NCBI RefSeq assembly: GCF_934754915.1
Contig: NZ_CAKVKB010000003.1
Span: 14,477 to 78,476, forward strand
Direction of reading: 5' to 3'
DNA from: an uncultured Clostridium sp.
GTDB taxonomy: Bacteria > Bacillota > Clostridia > Clostridiales > Clostridiaceae
Length of the DNA: 64,000 nucleotides
Below are positions 38,568-48,499 of the stretch, piece by piece; position 1 is the stretch's first letter, and each line of letters starts with the position of its first letter. The notes beneath the pieces were generated by a model. It was not told the origin of the DNA and ran no database searches. It was given only the letters and a program-made list of their open reading frames with translations. Position numbers and translations under genes: made by a program.

Positions 38568-39692
38568 ATGTTTTTGAACAGAAATATAAAATACAGAGAT
38601 ATTTTAATATTTGCATTGATAGGAATAATAGGCTATAAAATTATTGATAATTATAAGTATTTCTTCAAAATAATCAATCAAGGATTGTCTATTTTAAGTC
38701 CTTTTATATATGCTCTTATATGTGCATATATATTAAATCCAGTAGTGAAATTATGTCAAAGGAAATTGAAAATAAAAAGGGGAATGGCTATTGCACTTAC
38801 CTATATTGTTTTAATAGGTATAGTTTTTGTTGCATTGTTTTTTACAATTCCAAGCGTTGTTGACAGCATATTAAATATAACAAGTGAAATACCAAGTTAT
38901 ATGGAAAAAGTCCAAGGATGGATAAATATAGGGCTTTCTAATGAGAGAATAAATGAACTTATAGCACAATCTGGACTTTTAGAAAATATTCAAAATATAA
39001 CAAATCAAATAGGGAATGTTTCCATGTCAATACTTCAGAGTCTTGCAGTATATTTAATATCAATGACGTCAAATCTTGTTAATGTAGTTTTGGGATTTCT
39101 AATTTCAATATATGTTTTGTTGGAAAAAGATAATATTGTAAGAGTGGCAAAAACAATAGCTTTCATGATTTTGAAAGAAAATAATGGAAGACATTTGCTT
39201 ACTTTTTTGAGAACATACAACAAAATGATAGGTGTTTATGTAGGAATAAAGGCAATAGATTCAATGATAATTGGAACTATTGCATTAATAGGACTTATTA
39301 TATTGCAGGTGCCTTATGCTCCATTATTGGCTCTGATTGTAGGAATAACTAATATGATACCTTATTTTGGACCGCTGGTAGGAATAATTATATCAGCTGT
39401 AGTTACGGTGTTTTCATCATTTATTCAAGCAGTGATTGTTGCGATTATGTTATTTGCACTTCAGCAATTTGATGCCTGGTATCTTGAACCAAAACTTATA
39501 GGTAAAAAAGTAGGAGTAAGTCCTCTTGCAATAATATTTGGAGTTACATTAGGAGGAGGAATACTAGGACCTGTAGGAATGATATTGGGTTCTCCAACAA
39601 TGGCGACAGCAAGAATTTATTATAATAAGATAGTGGATAAGTTTAAAGAATCAAATAAAGATTTGGTGAAGAGGGAGAAACTGGATGACTAA
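38568..39692 (+). CDS. AI-2E family transporter-like permease
   Basis: A 374-residue membrane protein with about eight hydrophobic segments. The C-terminal half has the family block NMIPYFGPLVGIIISAVVTV and LEPKLIGKKVGVSPLAIIFGVTLGGGILGPVGMILGSP. Family members include TqsA (autoinducer-2 export) and sodium/proton antiporter-like proteins; the substrate here is unknown. AAAGGAAAGGAGA precedes the ATG. It stands alone. Confidence 0.88.
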   Translation: MFLNRNIKYRDILIFALIGIIGYKIIDNYKYFFKIINQGLSILSPFIYALICAYILNPVVKLCQRKLKIKRGMAIALTYIVLIGIVFVALFFTIPSVVDSILNITSEIPSYMEKVQGWINIGLSNERINELIAQSGLLENIQNITNQIGNVSMSILQSLAVYLISMTSNLVNVVLGFLISIYVLLEKDNIVRVAKTIAFMILKENNGRHLLTFLRTYNKMIGVYVGIKAIDSMIIGTIALIGLIILQVPYAPLLALIVGITNMIPYFGPLVGIIISAVVTVFSSFIQAVIVAIMLFALQQFDAWYLEPKLIGKKVGVSPLAIIFGVTLGGGILGPVGMILGSPTMATARIYYNKIVDKFKESNKDLVKREKLDD

Positions 39693-39834
39693 TTTAAATA
39701 ATCAGTGGTATCATTGATAACACTTCTAAAATATAATATATTAGCAGTATTGAAAAAAATCATATAACTTTTCCATATCCCTAAAATAAAGTATAATGGT
39801 TTATAAGACAAAAGACTTAAGAGGATGTGAGGTA

Positions 39835-40563
39835 ATGTCAAATATAGGAGCATTTTTTGATTTGGATGGGACATTATATCGAGAAGGACTTATAACAGAA
39901 GTGTTTAAGAAGATGGTCAAATATGAGATAATCGGACAAGAAAGATGGTACAATGATGTAAGACCAGATTATATGAAATGGGATAAAAGACAGGGCGATT
40001 ATGATGATTACCTTTTAAAGATGATAGGTATCTATATGGAAGCTATAAAGGGACTAGAAAAATACAGGATAGAATATATAGCTAAGAAAATTGTTGAACA
40101 GAAAGGTGACAGGGTATATACCTTTACAAGGGATAGAATAAAGTGGCATAAGGAAAAAGGGCATACTCTTATAATAATATCTGGATCGCCTTCAGAACTG
40201 GTAAAAGAAATGGCAGAAAAATATGGATTTACAGATTATATTGGTGCTCAATATGTAATTGATGAAAAAAATCAATATACAGGAGAAGTGGTTCCTATGT
40301 GGGATAGCAAAAGTAAAGAAAAAGCTATTGGTAATTTTGTAGAGAAATATGATATAGATTTGAATCAAAGTTATGCTTATGGGGATACGGCAGGAGATTA
40401 TACCATGTTTAAAAATGTAAAATATCCATATTGCATGAATCCGACCAAAGAACTTCTGCAGAAAGTAATAAAAGATAGAAATCTCATTGAAAAAGTTAAT
40501 GTTGTAGTTGAAAGAAAAGATGTAATATACAATTTAGACATTGAAGATATACAATTTGTATAG
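39835..40563 (+). CDS. HAD-superfamily hydrolase, subfamily IB (SerB-like)
   Basis: About 242 residues. HAD motifs: I FFDLDGTLYREG (Asp nucleophile and Asp acid), II IIISGSP, III lysine in SKSKEKAIG, IV YAYGDTAGDYTMF. A helical cap inserted between motifs I and II is typical of IB phosphatases. The substrate is likely a small phosphomonoester. ATG 39835 follows GAGGATGTGAGG; ATG 39796 lacks a site. It is followed after 14 bp by an RNase H-like gene. Confidence 0.87.
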   Translation: MSNIGAFFDLDGTLYREGLITEVFKKMVKYEIIGQERWYNDVRPDYMKWDKRQGDYDDYLLKMIGIYMEAIKGLEKYRIEYIAKKIVEQKGDRVYTFTRDRIKWHKEKGHTLIIISGSPSELVKEMAEKYGFTDYIGAQYVIDEKNQYTGEVVPMWDSKSKEKAIGNFVEKYDIDLNQSYAYGDTAGDYTMFKNVKYPYCMNPTKELLQKVIKDRNLIEKVNVVVERKDVIYNLDIEDIQFV

Positions 40564-40577
40564 GAAAGAGTGGTACT

Positions 40578-41345
40578 GTGATTATTCGTGAAAATAAAGT
40601 GAAGGCAGATGAATATAGTAATGAAGTTATGATGAAATGTGATGGTATGGAATATGCGCCAGAAGAACTGATATTTTTTGATTTGGAACACTATGTTTAT
40701 AAAAAGCCCAAATGTATTGGTGTTTTTGGAGCATGTGAATATAATCCAAGAATAAAGTCAATACTGGTTACTCAGTATATGATAGAAGATAAAGATGAAG
40801 CAATAGATATATTATATCTTGCAAGAGATTATTTTATGAAAATGAAAAATAAAGGTAAAAAGGCTATTGTTACTTTTTCGGGAAATAATGACTTTACAGT
40901 TATAAATTATCTTTTTGAAAAGAACTCTATAGATTATGATTTTGACAAGTATTTTGATTCAATAGATATTCAGAAAGAATATGAAAAGGAAATGACTGGA
41001 TCTATAGGTTTGAAAAATCTTGAAAAGATATTTGATATAGTAAGGGAAGGGGAAGTAATAAGTGGTTCGAATCTTGCAAAAACTTTTCATAAAGTTATGA
41101 AAGATAAGAGTTATTTTAAAAGAATGCCAGAAGAAAAAATAGAAAAAATTCTTCTATATAATGAACAGGATGTTGTGAACCTGTATTATATATATGTGAA
41201 TTGGAAGAAATATATGAAAAATCATAAGGAATATGAAGAAGATAGTAAAGAATTGAATGAAAAAGATATAGATGATGATTGTATAGAAGAAATAGACAAA
41301 GATGAAAAGGGTTTGTTTTCATCTCATACAAATGAAGATATGTAA
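40578..41345 (+). CDS. RNase H-like (YprB-type) exonuclease-like protein
   Basis: A 255-residue protein with DEDD-type acidic motifs: FFDLEHYVY (Asp, Glu), TFSGNNDFTVINYLF (Asp), and LLYNEQDVVNLYYIY (Asp). This matches the RNase_H_2/YprB_RNaseH-like family. The C-terminal 40 residues are very acidic and probably disordered. The start is GTG with GGAAAGAGTGG upstream. It is cotranscribed with the HAD gene (14-bp gap). Nucleic-acid substrate unknown. Confidence 0.75.
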   Translation: MIIRENKVKADEYSNEVMMKCDGMEYAPEELIFFDLEHYVYKKPKCIGVFGACEYNPRIKSILVTQYMIEDKDEAIDILYLARDYFMKMKNKGKKAIVTFSGNNDFTVINYLFEKNSIDYDFDKYFDSIDIQKEYEKEMTGSIGLKNLEKIFDIVREGEVISGSNLAKTFHKVMKDKSYFKRMPEEKIEKILLYNEQDVVNLYYIYVNWKKYMKNHKEYEEDSKELNEKDIDDDCIEEIDKDEKGLFSSHTNEDM

Positions 41346-41398
41346 AAATAATAAACAAACACTGACTTTCTAGAAGTAATACAGTACATTGCTTTTAA

Positions 41399-41434
41399 AA
41401 AGGGGTCTCTTAAATATTTAAGGGGTCCCTTTTT
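41399..41434 (+). terminator. Intrinsic terminator
   Basis: Long stem AAAGGGGTCTCTTAAAT / ATTTAAGGGGTCCCTTT with three G-U pairs and a T-run, after the RNase H-like gene. Confidence 0.8.
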
Positions 41435-41528
41435 ATATATAAAAAATCAACTTTGCAGACTATGTATTTCTGCTGTTTTAAAAAGTTATCCACAAAGTTT
41501 TCATGAATATAATTTTCTGTAGAAAAAT

Positions 41529-41555
41529 AAAAGCACGGCAAAAACCGTGCTTTTT
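41529..41555 (-). terminator. Intrinsic terminator of gltX
   Basis: AAAAGCACGG / CCGTGCTTTT, just past the gltX stop and followed on the minus strand by a T-rich tail. Confidence 0.85.
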
Positions 41556-41558
41556 AAA

Positions 41559-43016
41559 TTATGCTTTTAAAAGTTCAATACCTTTATGCATTCTCTTTAA
41601 GGATTCTTCTCTTCCAATTAATACAGCAATTTCAAAGGCTCCACCAGGAGTGAATGATTTACCTGAAAGTGCTGTTCTTATAGGCCATAACATCTGACCA
41701 TTTTTAATTTCCAATGATTTGATTAATTCAAATACTTTTTCATGAAGAGTATCCATTGTCCAATGTTCTTCATCAATAGATTCAAGTACAGGTAATACTT
41801 TTTCTAAATTTTCTAATGAAGTTTCAAGTGTGCTTTTCATTTTTTTATGAACATAAAGATCAGTTGAATATTCTGGTAATTCTTCTAAGAAATCTATTTG
41901 TTCAGGAATATCATTTAATAATTCACATCTTGTATGTAATAATTCAGATATAAATTTAAAATCAAAATCTTTGTGTAATACTTTTTTGTATTGTTCCATA
42001 GCTAGTTCATGGAATTCTTCTAAAGATAATTTTCTGATATATTCACCGTTCATCCATTTTAATTTTGCATTATCGAATATTGCAGGTGATTTACTTATAT
42101 CTTTATAATCAAATTTTTCTATTAATTCATCAAGAGAGAAGATTTCTTCGTTTGATCCATCATTCCATCCAAGTAAAGCTATATAGTTTAGTACAGCTTC
42201 TTTTAAATAACCTTTATCTAAAAGATCTCCAAATGATGCATCACCATTTCTTTTAGATAGTTTATTGTGTTGGTCTTTCATTATTGGTGGACAGTGTACA
42301 TAAACGGGTACATCCCATCCGAAAGCTTCATATAATCTGTTATATTTAGGAGAAGATGATAAATATTCATTTCCTCTTACAACATGAGTTATACCCATTA
42401 AATGGTCATCTACAACATTTGCAAAATTGTAAGTTGGAAGTCCGTCAGATTTTATTAATATCATGTCTTCAAGTTCAGAGTTATCTACTGAGATTTTTCC
42501 ATAGATTACATCAGTAAATGTTGTTGTACCAGTTGTAGGGTTATTTTGTCTTATAACATAAGGGATTCCTTTTGCTAAGTTTTCTTCAATTTCTTCCTTT
42601 GAAAGATGTGCACAATGTTTATCATATTTAAAAGGTCTCTTTAATGCTTCAGCATTTTCTTTTAACATATCCAATCTGTCTTTTGAACAGAAACAGTAGT
42701 AAGCTTCACCTTTTTCTACTAATTTTTTTGCATATTCAAGATAGATGTCTTTTCTTTCACTTTGTACATATGGACCTACAGGACCACCTATATCAGGACC
42801 TTCATCATGTTGTAAACCAGTTAATTTTAGTGTGTTATATATAATGTCAACAGCACCTTCAACTAATCTTTCCTGGTCTGTATCTTCAATTCTTAATATA
42901 AAGTCTCCGCCTTCATGTTTAGCAATAAGATAAGCATAAAGAGCAGTTCTTAAATTACCAACGTGCATATATCCAGTTGGACTAGGTGCAAATCTTGTTC
43001 TGATTTTATTTGCCAT
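41559..43016 (-). CDS. gltX: Glutamyl-tRNA synthetase
   Basis: Class I synthetase of about 485 residues. It has [22 protein letters not shown] (HIGH region), [11 protein letters not shown], a cysteine-bearing CFCSKDRL insertion, and the KMSKS equivalent KLSKRNGD. The C-terminal domain is helical. It is likely the GluRS form found in bacteria; if GatCAB is present in the genome it may also charge tRNA-Gln, which cannot be judged here. ATG 43016 is preferred: the in-frame GTG 43025 overlaps the GGAGTG site. No T-box precedes it. Confidence 0.96.
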   Translation of the reverse strand: MANKIRTRFAPSPTGYMHVGNLRTALYAYLIAKHEGGDFILRIEDTDQERLVEGAVDIIYNTLKLTGLQHDEGPDIGGPVGPYVQSERKDIYLEYAKKLVEKGEAYYCFCSKDRLDMLKENAEALKRPFKYDKHCAHLSKEEIEENLAKGIPYVIRQNNPTTGTTTFTDVIYGKISVDNSELEDMILIKSDGLPTYNFANVVDDHLMGITHVVRGNEYLSSSPKYNRLYEAFGWDVPVYVHCPPIMKDQHNKLSKRNGDASFGDLLDKGYLKEAVLNYIALLGWNDGSNEEIFSLDELIEKFDYKDISKSPAIFDNAKLKWMNGEYIRKLSLEEFHELAMEQYKKVLHKDFDFKFISELLHTRCELLNDIPEQIDFLEELPEYSTDLYVHKKMKSTLETSLENLEKVLPVLESIDEEHWTMDTLHEKVFELIKSLEIKNGQMLWPIRTALSGKSFTPGGAFEIAVLIGREESLKRMHKGIELLKA

Positions 43017-43106
43017 TTTTTTCACTCCTATAAATTTATTTTATTAAAGTAAATAATTATTTATAACAGAAGCATTTAAAATTAATACATTATGTAAAAA
43101 TTATTT

Positions 43107-43216
43107 ATATATATATTGCAATTGACAATGTACAATGGACGATTGACAATGAAAGATGAAACCTTTGCAAGATTTCTTTAATTATTGTGTAGTTTTATTA
43201 TTGAATATACATAAAG
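43107..43216 (+). repeat. Dispersed intergenic element, copy H
   Basis: ATATATATTGCAATTGACAA, TGGACGATTGACAATGAAAG, core AAACCTTTGCAAGATTTC, TTTAATTATTGTGTAGTTTT, right end TTGAATATACATA. It also shows the internal tandem of ATTGACAATG-like blocks (ATTGACAATGtacaatggacgATTGACAATG). Confidence 0.8.
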
Positions 43217-43380
43217 AATAAAATATTTATTTATATATTAATTCTGCTCATGTGTTCATTAACAATACTTCTATGATAGCTCAATGAATATTTGATGTCA
43301 ATATTTCTTATATATCAATGTAAGAAATATTATTAAAAAAGTAGAAGTGTGAAAAATATGAATAAAAATGGTTCTAAAAT

Positions 43381-44259
43381 TTAAGAATATTTTATTTTTA
43401 GTTCATTTCCATCAGAGATAAAAGTAATGTTATTTTTTTTATCAGTTCTTAAAGTATATATATTTCTTTTATTTAATTTTTCAATAATATCCTTAGAAGG
43501 GTGACCATACATATTGTTTTTGCCTACGCTTATAATTGTATATTTAGGAGAAACAGCGGTTAGAAATGAATCAGAAGTAGAAGTTGATGAACCATGATGA
43601 CCAGCCTTTAAAACGTCTGCATTGATATTGTCATTTAAACTTATTATGCTGCTTTCAATTTCTTTTTCGGCATCTCCAGTAAATAGAAAAGAAGTCTTTC
43701 CAAAAGAAATTTTCATTATAGGAGAATAGTTGTTTTCATTGTCGTAAGTATCGTTTAGTGGAGAAAAAACATCAATGTAGACACCTTTACCTAAATCAAT
43801 ACTATTACATCCTCGCTTTATTGTATTAATTTTTAAATTTTTGCTTTTTAATGAATCAATCATTTGTTCAAATAATTTTGTATTTGAGTATACTTTTGGG
43901 GCATAAAATGAATTCACTTTATATGTATGTAATATGGTACTCATATTACCTATATGATCATCATGAGGATGTGTGGCTATAACGTAGTCTAATGATGAAA
44001 TGTTTAAGGAATTTAAAAATTTAATTAATTTCTTTTTATGAGTTTTAGGACCACTGTCTATAAGCATATTTTTATTATTTACTTGAATAAGTATAGAATC
44101 ACCCTGTCCAACATTAATATAATGTACATACATTATATTATCAGCTGATTTTGAAGTTAGGGGTTTTCTTTCCAAAAATGAAATTATTGAGAATAGAAAT
44201 AGAAATATAAAAAGAAAGATAAAATATTTTAGTTTTCTTTGTTTGATTCCAAAAATCAT
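43381..44259 (-). CDS. Secreted/anchored ComEC-like metallo-beta-lactamase hydrolase
   Basis: A 292-residue protein with an N-terminal membrane anchor (about 10-28) and an MBL-fold domain. The domain has VGQGDSILIQVNNKNMLIDSG (Gly-Gln-Gly-Asp start typical of ComEC C-terminal domains), metal motif ATHPHDDHIGNM, FLFTGDAEKEIE, and VLKAGHHGSSTSTSD. Stand-alone forms are often annotated as ComEC/Rec2-related hydrolases and may act as extracellular nucleases or phosphodiesterases. An AAAGGAC site precedes the ATG. Confidence 0.87.
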   Translation of the reverse strand: MIFGIKQRKLKYFIFLFIFLFLFSIISFLERKPLTSKSADNIMYVHYINVGQGDSILIQVNNKNMLIDSGPKTHKKKLIKFLNSLNISSLDYVIATHPHDDHIGNMSTILHTYKVNSFYAPKVYSNTKLFEQMIDSLKSKNLKINTIKRGCNSIDLGKGVYIDVFSPLNDTYDNENNYSPIMKISFGKTSFLFTGDAEKEIESSIISLNDNINADVLKAGHHGSSTSTSDSFLTAVSPKYTIISVGKNNMYGHPSKDIIEKLNKRNIYTLRTDKKNNITFISDGNELKIKYS

Positions 44260-44598
44260 ATATGTCCTTTCTAAAATTAAAATTTATATATAATATCTAT
44301 AATTATTTCAACAAATCAAAATTGTATACATCATAATAGAAATACGAACAAACAATATGAAAAAACTCTTAATATTCATAAAAATTTTGATTTTAGATAT
44401 ATAGATATGAGAGCATGAATACAGAATTATTAGAAAACATTTGTGATTTTAATAATAAAAATATTTTAAGATATTTTTAAAAATGCAAATAACTAAGATT
44501 GTAAATTGCAAAAAATATGATATAATGATATAGATATGTGGAAAAATGATTTAAAATGAAATATTTAAAAATAAAAAAATTCATTTAAGGGGGAAGCT
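44260..44598. other. Divergent intergenic region with candidate promoter
   Basis: AT-rich DNA between two divergent genes. TTGTAA (44499-44504), 16-bp spacer, TATAAT (44521-44526) is a plausible promoter for the plus-strand gene. No other feature was seen. Confidence 0.45.
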
Positions 44599-46356
44599 AT
44601 GAAGAAGGAATTTTCAATAAGCAATGATAAAGTAATGATAAATTTTACAGCCAAATATTGTAATACGTTTGAATCAGTATTAGAAAGCAATGGATTTAGA
44701 CGAATTTTAGAAATTTATCTTAATAGAGCCAAAAAGAAAAATTCAATATCTTATAGATATTTAAGTAAGGCAATGGAAACAGATAATATTATAGATATAA
44801 GAAAAAATTTGACTTATACAATAAGATATCTGACAATAATGGAAGCTGATGAGGCAGTTGGTATTAGTGAATTATATAAGAACATACTTAGTGATAAAGA
44901 TAAATTTATAAGTGTGGTGGAAGATATATATTTGTTCTGGAGAAAGCTTGAGCGATATACAATAGTCCATAGATATAAAGTTCAAGAGGGACTTGCAGCT
45001 GTAAGCTTTACTGAAGCTAATGCAAATTTTTCAGCTCTTATTTTAGATTTGTATAGAAAAATTGAAATGCATGTAGTTGGATATCAGCCAAAAGTATATA
45101 GGCAAATACCAGCAGGTGGAAATGCAGGTATAATGATTCAAGAGTTGGAGTGGGCTACACCAGAAGGATATGAGGCATTAGAAGAAATACCTTTTATTGA
45201 TCATATACTTCTTGAGACACCATTTATAACTTATCCAAAAAGAAATACAAGAGATGGAATGTTTTCTGAAATAGACTATAATCCTTTAAAATACGCTGAT
45301 ATAAACAAAGAACACTGGTTTTGCTATCCAGCAAAAATTGGAGGAATGATTATATTCATATATTTTCATAGAGATTTTATGGAACATGGAATAACTTTAT
45401 GTAATCTATTTGAAATGGCAAGAAGTGAAGAAACAAGGGGAAGAAAACCAGAAATGATTTTTGTATTTGGAGCGAAAGATGATGATGGTGAAGAACTTAA
45501 GACTGTATTCTATGAAGATGACAAAAATGATATAATGCTTGGTTATATTAATCATTCTGAAAAGATTGATTACTTTGGATATATGAAAAAGATGACTTTG
45601 ACTCTCTATAATCTTCTTATGATAAAGAGAGGATGCCTTCCAATACATGGATCAATGGTAAATATATTACTTAAGAGTGGCGATGAAGCAAATGTGGTAA
45701 TAATGGGAGACAGTGGAGCAGGTAAGTCTGAAAGTCTTGAAGCATTTAGAAGCTTAAGTGAAGATTATATTTCAGACATGACAATAATATTTGATGATAT
45801 GGGAACATTTAAATTAGAAGATGGAGACATTATTGGATATGGTACCGAAATAGGTGCTTTTGTAAGACTAGATGATTTAGATCAAGGATATGCTTTTAAA
45901 GAAATGGATAGAAGCATATTTATGAATCCTGATAAGGTAAATGCAAGACTTGTTATACCTGTTGCATCTTACAAAGAAATAACTAAAGGACATAAAGTAG
46001 ATTTCTTCTTTTATGCAAATAACTATGAAGGACCTGGAGAGGAAGGAAAATACCTTAATTATTTTAATAGTCCAGAAGAAGCTAAAAAAGTATTTAAAGC
46101 AGGAGCAAGAATGGCGAAAGGAACAACAACTGAAAAAGGTCTTGTTGAATCTTATTTTGCAAATCCGTTTGGACCAGCACAAAAACAAGAAGCTACAAAT
46201 ATACTTATAGACAAGTATTTTGAAGCTATGTTTGATGGAAATAAAGTTAAAGTAGGACAGATAAAGACATGTTTAGGCGTGGAAGGTCAAGAAAAAGATG
46301 GGCCAAAGAATGCAGCAATAGAATTATTTGATGAAATTAAAAAGAATACTAAATAA
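44599..46356 (+). CDS. Uncharacterised PEP carboxykinase-like P-loop protein
   Basis: A 585-residue soluble protein. The N-terminal ~330 residues match nothing I recognise. The C-terminal part has a kinase-1a P-loop GDSGAGKSE at about 370-378 with an acidic metal motif FDDMG at about 398-402. Then come GTEIGAFVRLDDL, NARLVIPVASY and SYFANPFGP. The order P-loop (GxSGxGKS), DD, and late R-containing strand resembles ATP-dependent PEPCK / HPr kinase, but true PEPCK substrate motifs are not obvious. GGGGGAAG precedes the ATG. It is a single-gene transcript. Catalytic role unknown. Confidence 0.7.
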   Translation: MKKEFSISNDKVMINFTAKYCNTFESVLESNGFRRILEIYLNRAKKKNSISYRYLSKAMETDNIIDIRKNLTYTIRYLTIMEADEAVGISELYKNILSDKDKFISVVEDIYLFWRKLERYTIVHRYKVQEGLAAVSFTEANANFSALILDLYRKIEMHVVGYQPKVYRQIPAGGNAGIMIQELEWATPEGYEALEEIPFIDHILLETPFITYPKRNTRDGMFSEIDYNPLKYADINKEHWFCYPAKIGGMIIFIYFHRDFMEHGITLCNLFEMARSEETRGRKPEMIFVFGAKDDDGEELKTVFYEDDKNDIMLGYINHSEKIDYFGYMKKMTLTLYNLLMIKRGCLPIHGSMVNILLKSGDEANVVIMGDSGAGKSESLEAFRSLSEDYISDMTIIFDDMGTFKLEDGDIIGYGTEIGAFVRLDDLDQGYAFKEMDRSIFMNPDKVNARLVIPVASYKEITKGHKVDFFFYANNYEGPGEEGKYLNYFNSPEEAKKVFKAGARMAKGTTTEKGLVESYFANPFGPAQKQEATNILIDKYFEAMFDGNKVKVGQIKTCLGVEGQEKDGPKNAAIELFDEIKKNTK

Positions 46357-46361
46357 ATAAA

Positions 46362-46398
46362 AAATACTAAGGGGGAAATGCCCTCTTAGTATTTTTTT
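46362..46398. terminator. Terminator shared by convergent genes
   Basis: AAATACTAAGGGGG / CCCTCTTAGTATTT then TTTTT. The stem overlaps the stop codon of the minus-strand gene. Confidence 0.85.
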
Positions 46399-47138
46399 AT
46401 TTTATTTTTTATATTTTGGATAAATAAATTAAAGTGTTCAAATGATTTATTATTAAAATTACGGATGAATTTTCTATTATTTAATCTAAATCTATGGAAT
46501 TTGATTTCAATATTTTTAAATCTATAAGTAGATTCTTTGTAGAGGCTTAAAATTGGATTTGCTTTATCAAAAGAAAAATTAATTGAAGCAAATGCAAATG
46601 GTAATGAAAATTTACTTGAATCTAAAAGTGAAAGTACAGTTAAAATAAAATCTGTAAAGAAGTAAAACAAAATAAAATAAAAACCTAGAATAGTAAAGAA
46701 CTCTGGAATATTGCATATTACATTTATAATAACTGGATTAATTATTTTTATTATTAAAACTTCACCACTAGCCCATAATAATGAATAAGGAAGACAAACA
46801 CGTCCGTGTATGTTAAAAGGATCATCTGTGTAGTCCCACCACTTTGTTTTAAAGATTTTTTCAAGTAAAAATCCAGTAACATATTCTAAAAATGATGTTA
46901 TAAAAAATGCACTTAGAAATAAGAGTAAAAAATTATTTTTATATGGTTCTAATAAAAGAATAAGTGTAACGATGCAGAAACCATAAATAGGGCAAAATGG
47001 TCCTTTTAAAAATCCTCTATTAACAAATTTTTTTTCATTTTTAAAATAATAAGCGACTTCAAGACACCATCCGCCAAAAGAATAAAATGTAAATAAGTAC
47101 ACTATATTATAAATATTGTTATTTAATAAATTAATCAA
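46386..47138 (-). CDS. CmpB-like putative ABC transporter permease (PF06541-type)
   Basis: A 250-residue polytopic membrane protein. The family block FYSFGGWCLEVAYYFKNEKKFVNRGFLKGPFCPIYGFC, then EYVTGFLLEKIFKTKWWDYTDDPFNIHGRVCL, is highly characteristic of the CmpB-type putative permeases. The start appears to be TTG at 47138, 11 bases after AGGAGG. No ABC ATPase is adjacent, so the ABC label is by family annotation only. Confidence 0.85.
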   Translation of the reverse strand: MINLLNNNIYNIVYLFTFYSFGGWCLEVAYYFKNEKKFVNRGFLKGPFCPIYGFCIVTLILLLEPYKNNFLLLFLSAFFITSFLEYVTGFLLEKIFKTKWWDYTDDPFNIHGRVCLPYSLLWASGEVLIIKIINPVIINVICNIPEFFTILGFYFILFYFFTDFILTVLSLLDSSKFSLPFAFASINFSFDKANPILSLYKESTYRFKNIEIKFHRFRLNNRKFIRNFNNKSFEHFNLFIQNIKNKIKKY

Positions 47139-47250
47139 AGTAATTTAAGCCTCCTTATAAATAGCATTTGATTGAATTTATTATATTATATACCAGAATA
47201 AACTTTTAAAAAATTAATATTTTCTTAAAGGTTATTGAAATTTTTTTAAA

Positions 47251-47285
47251 AATAAATTCTGTACATATTTTGCACAGAATTTATT
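47251..47285 (-). terminator. Probable terminator after the DUF378 gene
   Basis: AATAAATTCTGT (47251-47262) / ACAGAATTTATT (47274-47285), followed on the minus strand by T-rich sequence. Confidence 0.6.
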
Positions 47286-47370
47286 TTAGGTATTTATTAT
47301 TTATATTAAAGGATATTATTTGTTGTAAAAAAGTATGTGTTTTCAAATTATATCCATGTATAAAAATATA

Positions 47371-47562
47371 TTATTGCTTTTTCATAAAGAATGAAATTGC
47401 ATATATTCCAGCCAATCCTACAAGTCCATAAATTATTCTGCTTATAATGGAAGCTGTACCGAAAAGTGAATCTACTAGATTATATTGAAAAAATCCAATT
47501 AATCCCCAATTTATAGCTCCAATAATAATTAAAATAAGTGCAGTAATATCAAGATATTTCAT
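47371..47562 (-). CDS. DUF378 small membrane protein
   Basis: A 63-residue protein with two transmembrane helices, carrying the DUF378 signature ALILIIIGAINWGLIGFFQYNLVDSLFG and IIYGLVGLAGIYAI. ATG 47562 has a TAGGAGTG site. Function unknown. Confidence 0.88.
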   Translation of the reverse strand: MKYLDITALILIIIGAINWGLIGFFQYNLVDSLFGTASIISRIIYGLVGLAGIYAISFFMKKQ

Positions 47563-47709
47563 TTTAACACACTCCTATTATAAATTATTGATTTATACAA
47601 AATTATTATCTGCTATTAGTTTAAATTTATGCATAAAATAAAAAGGAGAATTACATTGTTATATTAAAAATATTAAGAATTTACAGACTTATTTATAAAA
47701 TTATTTTTA

Positions 47710-47798
47710 GATATATACGTTCCAATAATAGAACTGTTTAACAATTAAAGAAATCTCTGCTAAGGTTTTAACATTGTTAATTGGAATATATATTTTTT
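47710..47798 (-). repeat. Dispersed intergenic element, copy I
   Basis: On the minus strand: ATATATATTCCAATTAACAA, core AACCTTAGCAGAGATTTC, TTTAATTGTTAAACAG, right end TTATTGGAACGTATATATC. Its two ends (ATATATATTCCAAT and ATTGGAACGTATAT) form a clear terminal inverted repeat. It abuts the stop codon of the Lrp gene. Confidence 0.8.
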
Positions 47799-48266
47799 TT
47801 ATAATGTTATATTTCGATCTATAGGTTGAGATAGAGAAACGAAAGTATCAGTTCTTGAAATACCATCTATATTGTTGATTTTATTTAACAAAACATCCTG
47901 AAGGTCAGATATATTTTTGCAGACTATTTTTGCAAACATTGAATAATCACCTGTAGTTAAATGAAGTTCAACAACTTCTTTTATAGTAGACATCTGATCA
48001 AATACTGAGTTAAATGATGATGTTTTATCTACATATATTCCTACAAAACAGCATACGTCATAGCCAAGTTTAGGAAGATTTAAAACAATTCTTGAACCTT
48101 TGATAATGCCCATGTCTTCCATTTTTTTCATTCTAACATGTATTGTACCGCCACTGACATGACATATTCTTGCTATTTCTAAATATGGGGTTCTGCAGTC
48201 TTTTATTAAAAGTTCTAAAATCTGTAAATCTAATTCATCTAAATGACCATTTGGGATAAAAGCCAT
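47799..48266 (-). CDS. Lrp/AsnC family transcriptional regulator
   Basis: A 155-residue regulator: N-terminal helix-turn-helix (LDLQILELLIKDCRTPYLEIARICHVSGGTIHVRMKKMEDMGIIKG) and a C-terminal RAM/ligand domain (VDKTSSFNSVFDQMSTIKEVVELHLTTGDYSMFAKIVC). Such proteins usually sense amino acids and form octamers. AGAGGTGATA precedes the ATG. The target genes are unknown; the neighbour upstream is divergent. Confidence 0.93.
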   Translation of the reverse strand: MAFIPNGHLDELDLQILELLIKDCRTPYLEIARICHVSGGTIHVRMKKMEDMGIIKGSRIVLNLPKLGYDVCCFVGIYVDKTSSFNSVFDQMSTIKEVVELHLTTGDYSMFAKIVCKNISDLQDVLLNKINNIDGISRTDTFVSLSQPIDRNITL

Positions 48267-48499
48267 TATATCACCTCTTATTAACTAGTCTATTTTTTTT
48301 TATTCTATCAAAAAATAAATAAAATTTAAAGAAAAAAATAAAAAAATGTAAAAAAAGTTTTAAAATTTTAATATTTTATTAAAAAATATTATTTCAACCA
48401 GATTTATAATAAAAGCAAAAAGCTATTGTATACCTCTTGATAATATTGAGAATTTAACTTAATATTATTAATATAGACTTTATAAGGAGGAATTCATAA

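Noticed and set aside
41055..41075. GGTTCGAATC, as in a tRNA T-arm
   Set aside because: It lies inside the RNase H-like gene and no acceptor, D or anticodon arm can be built around it.
42065..42933. Several plus-strand frames inside gltX
   Set aside because: They mirror the gltX reading frame on the other strand and lack ribosome binding sites.
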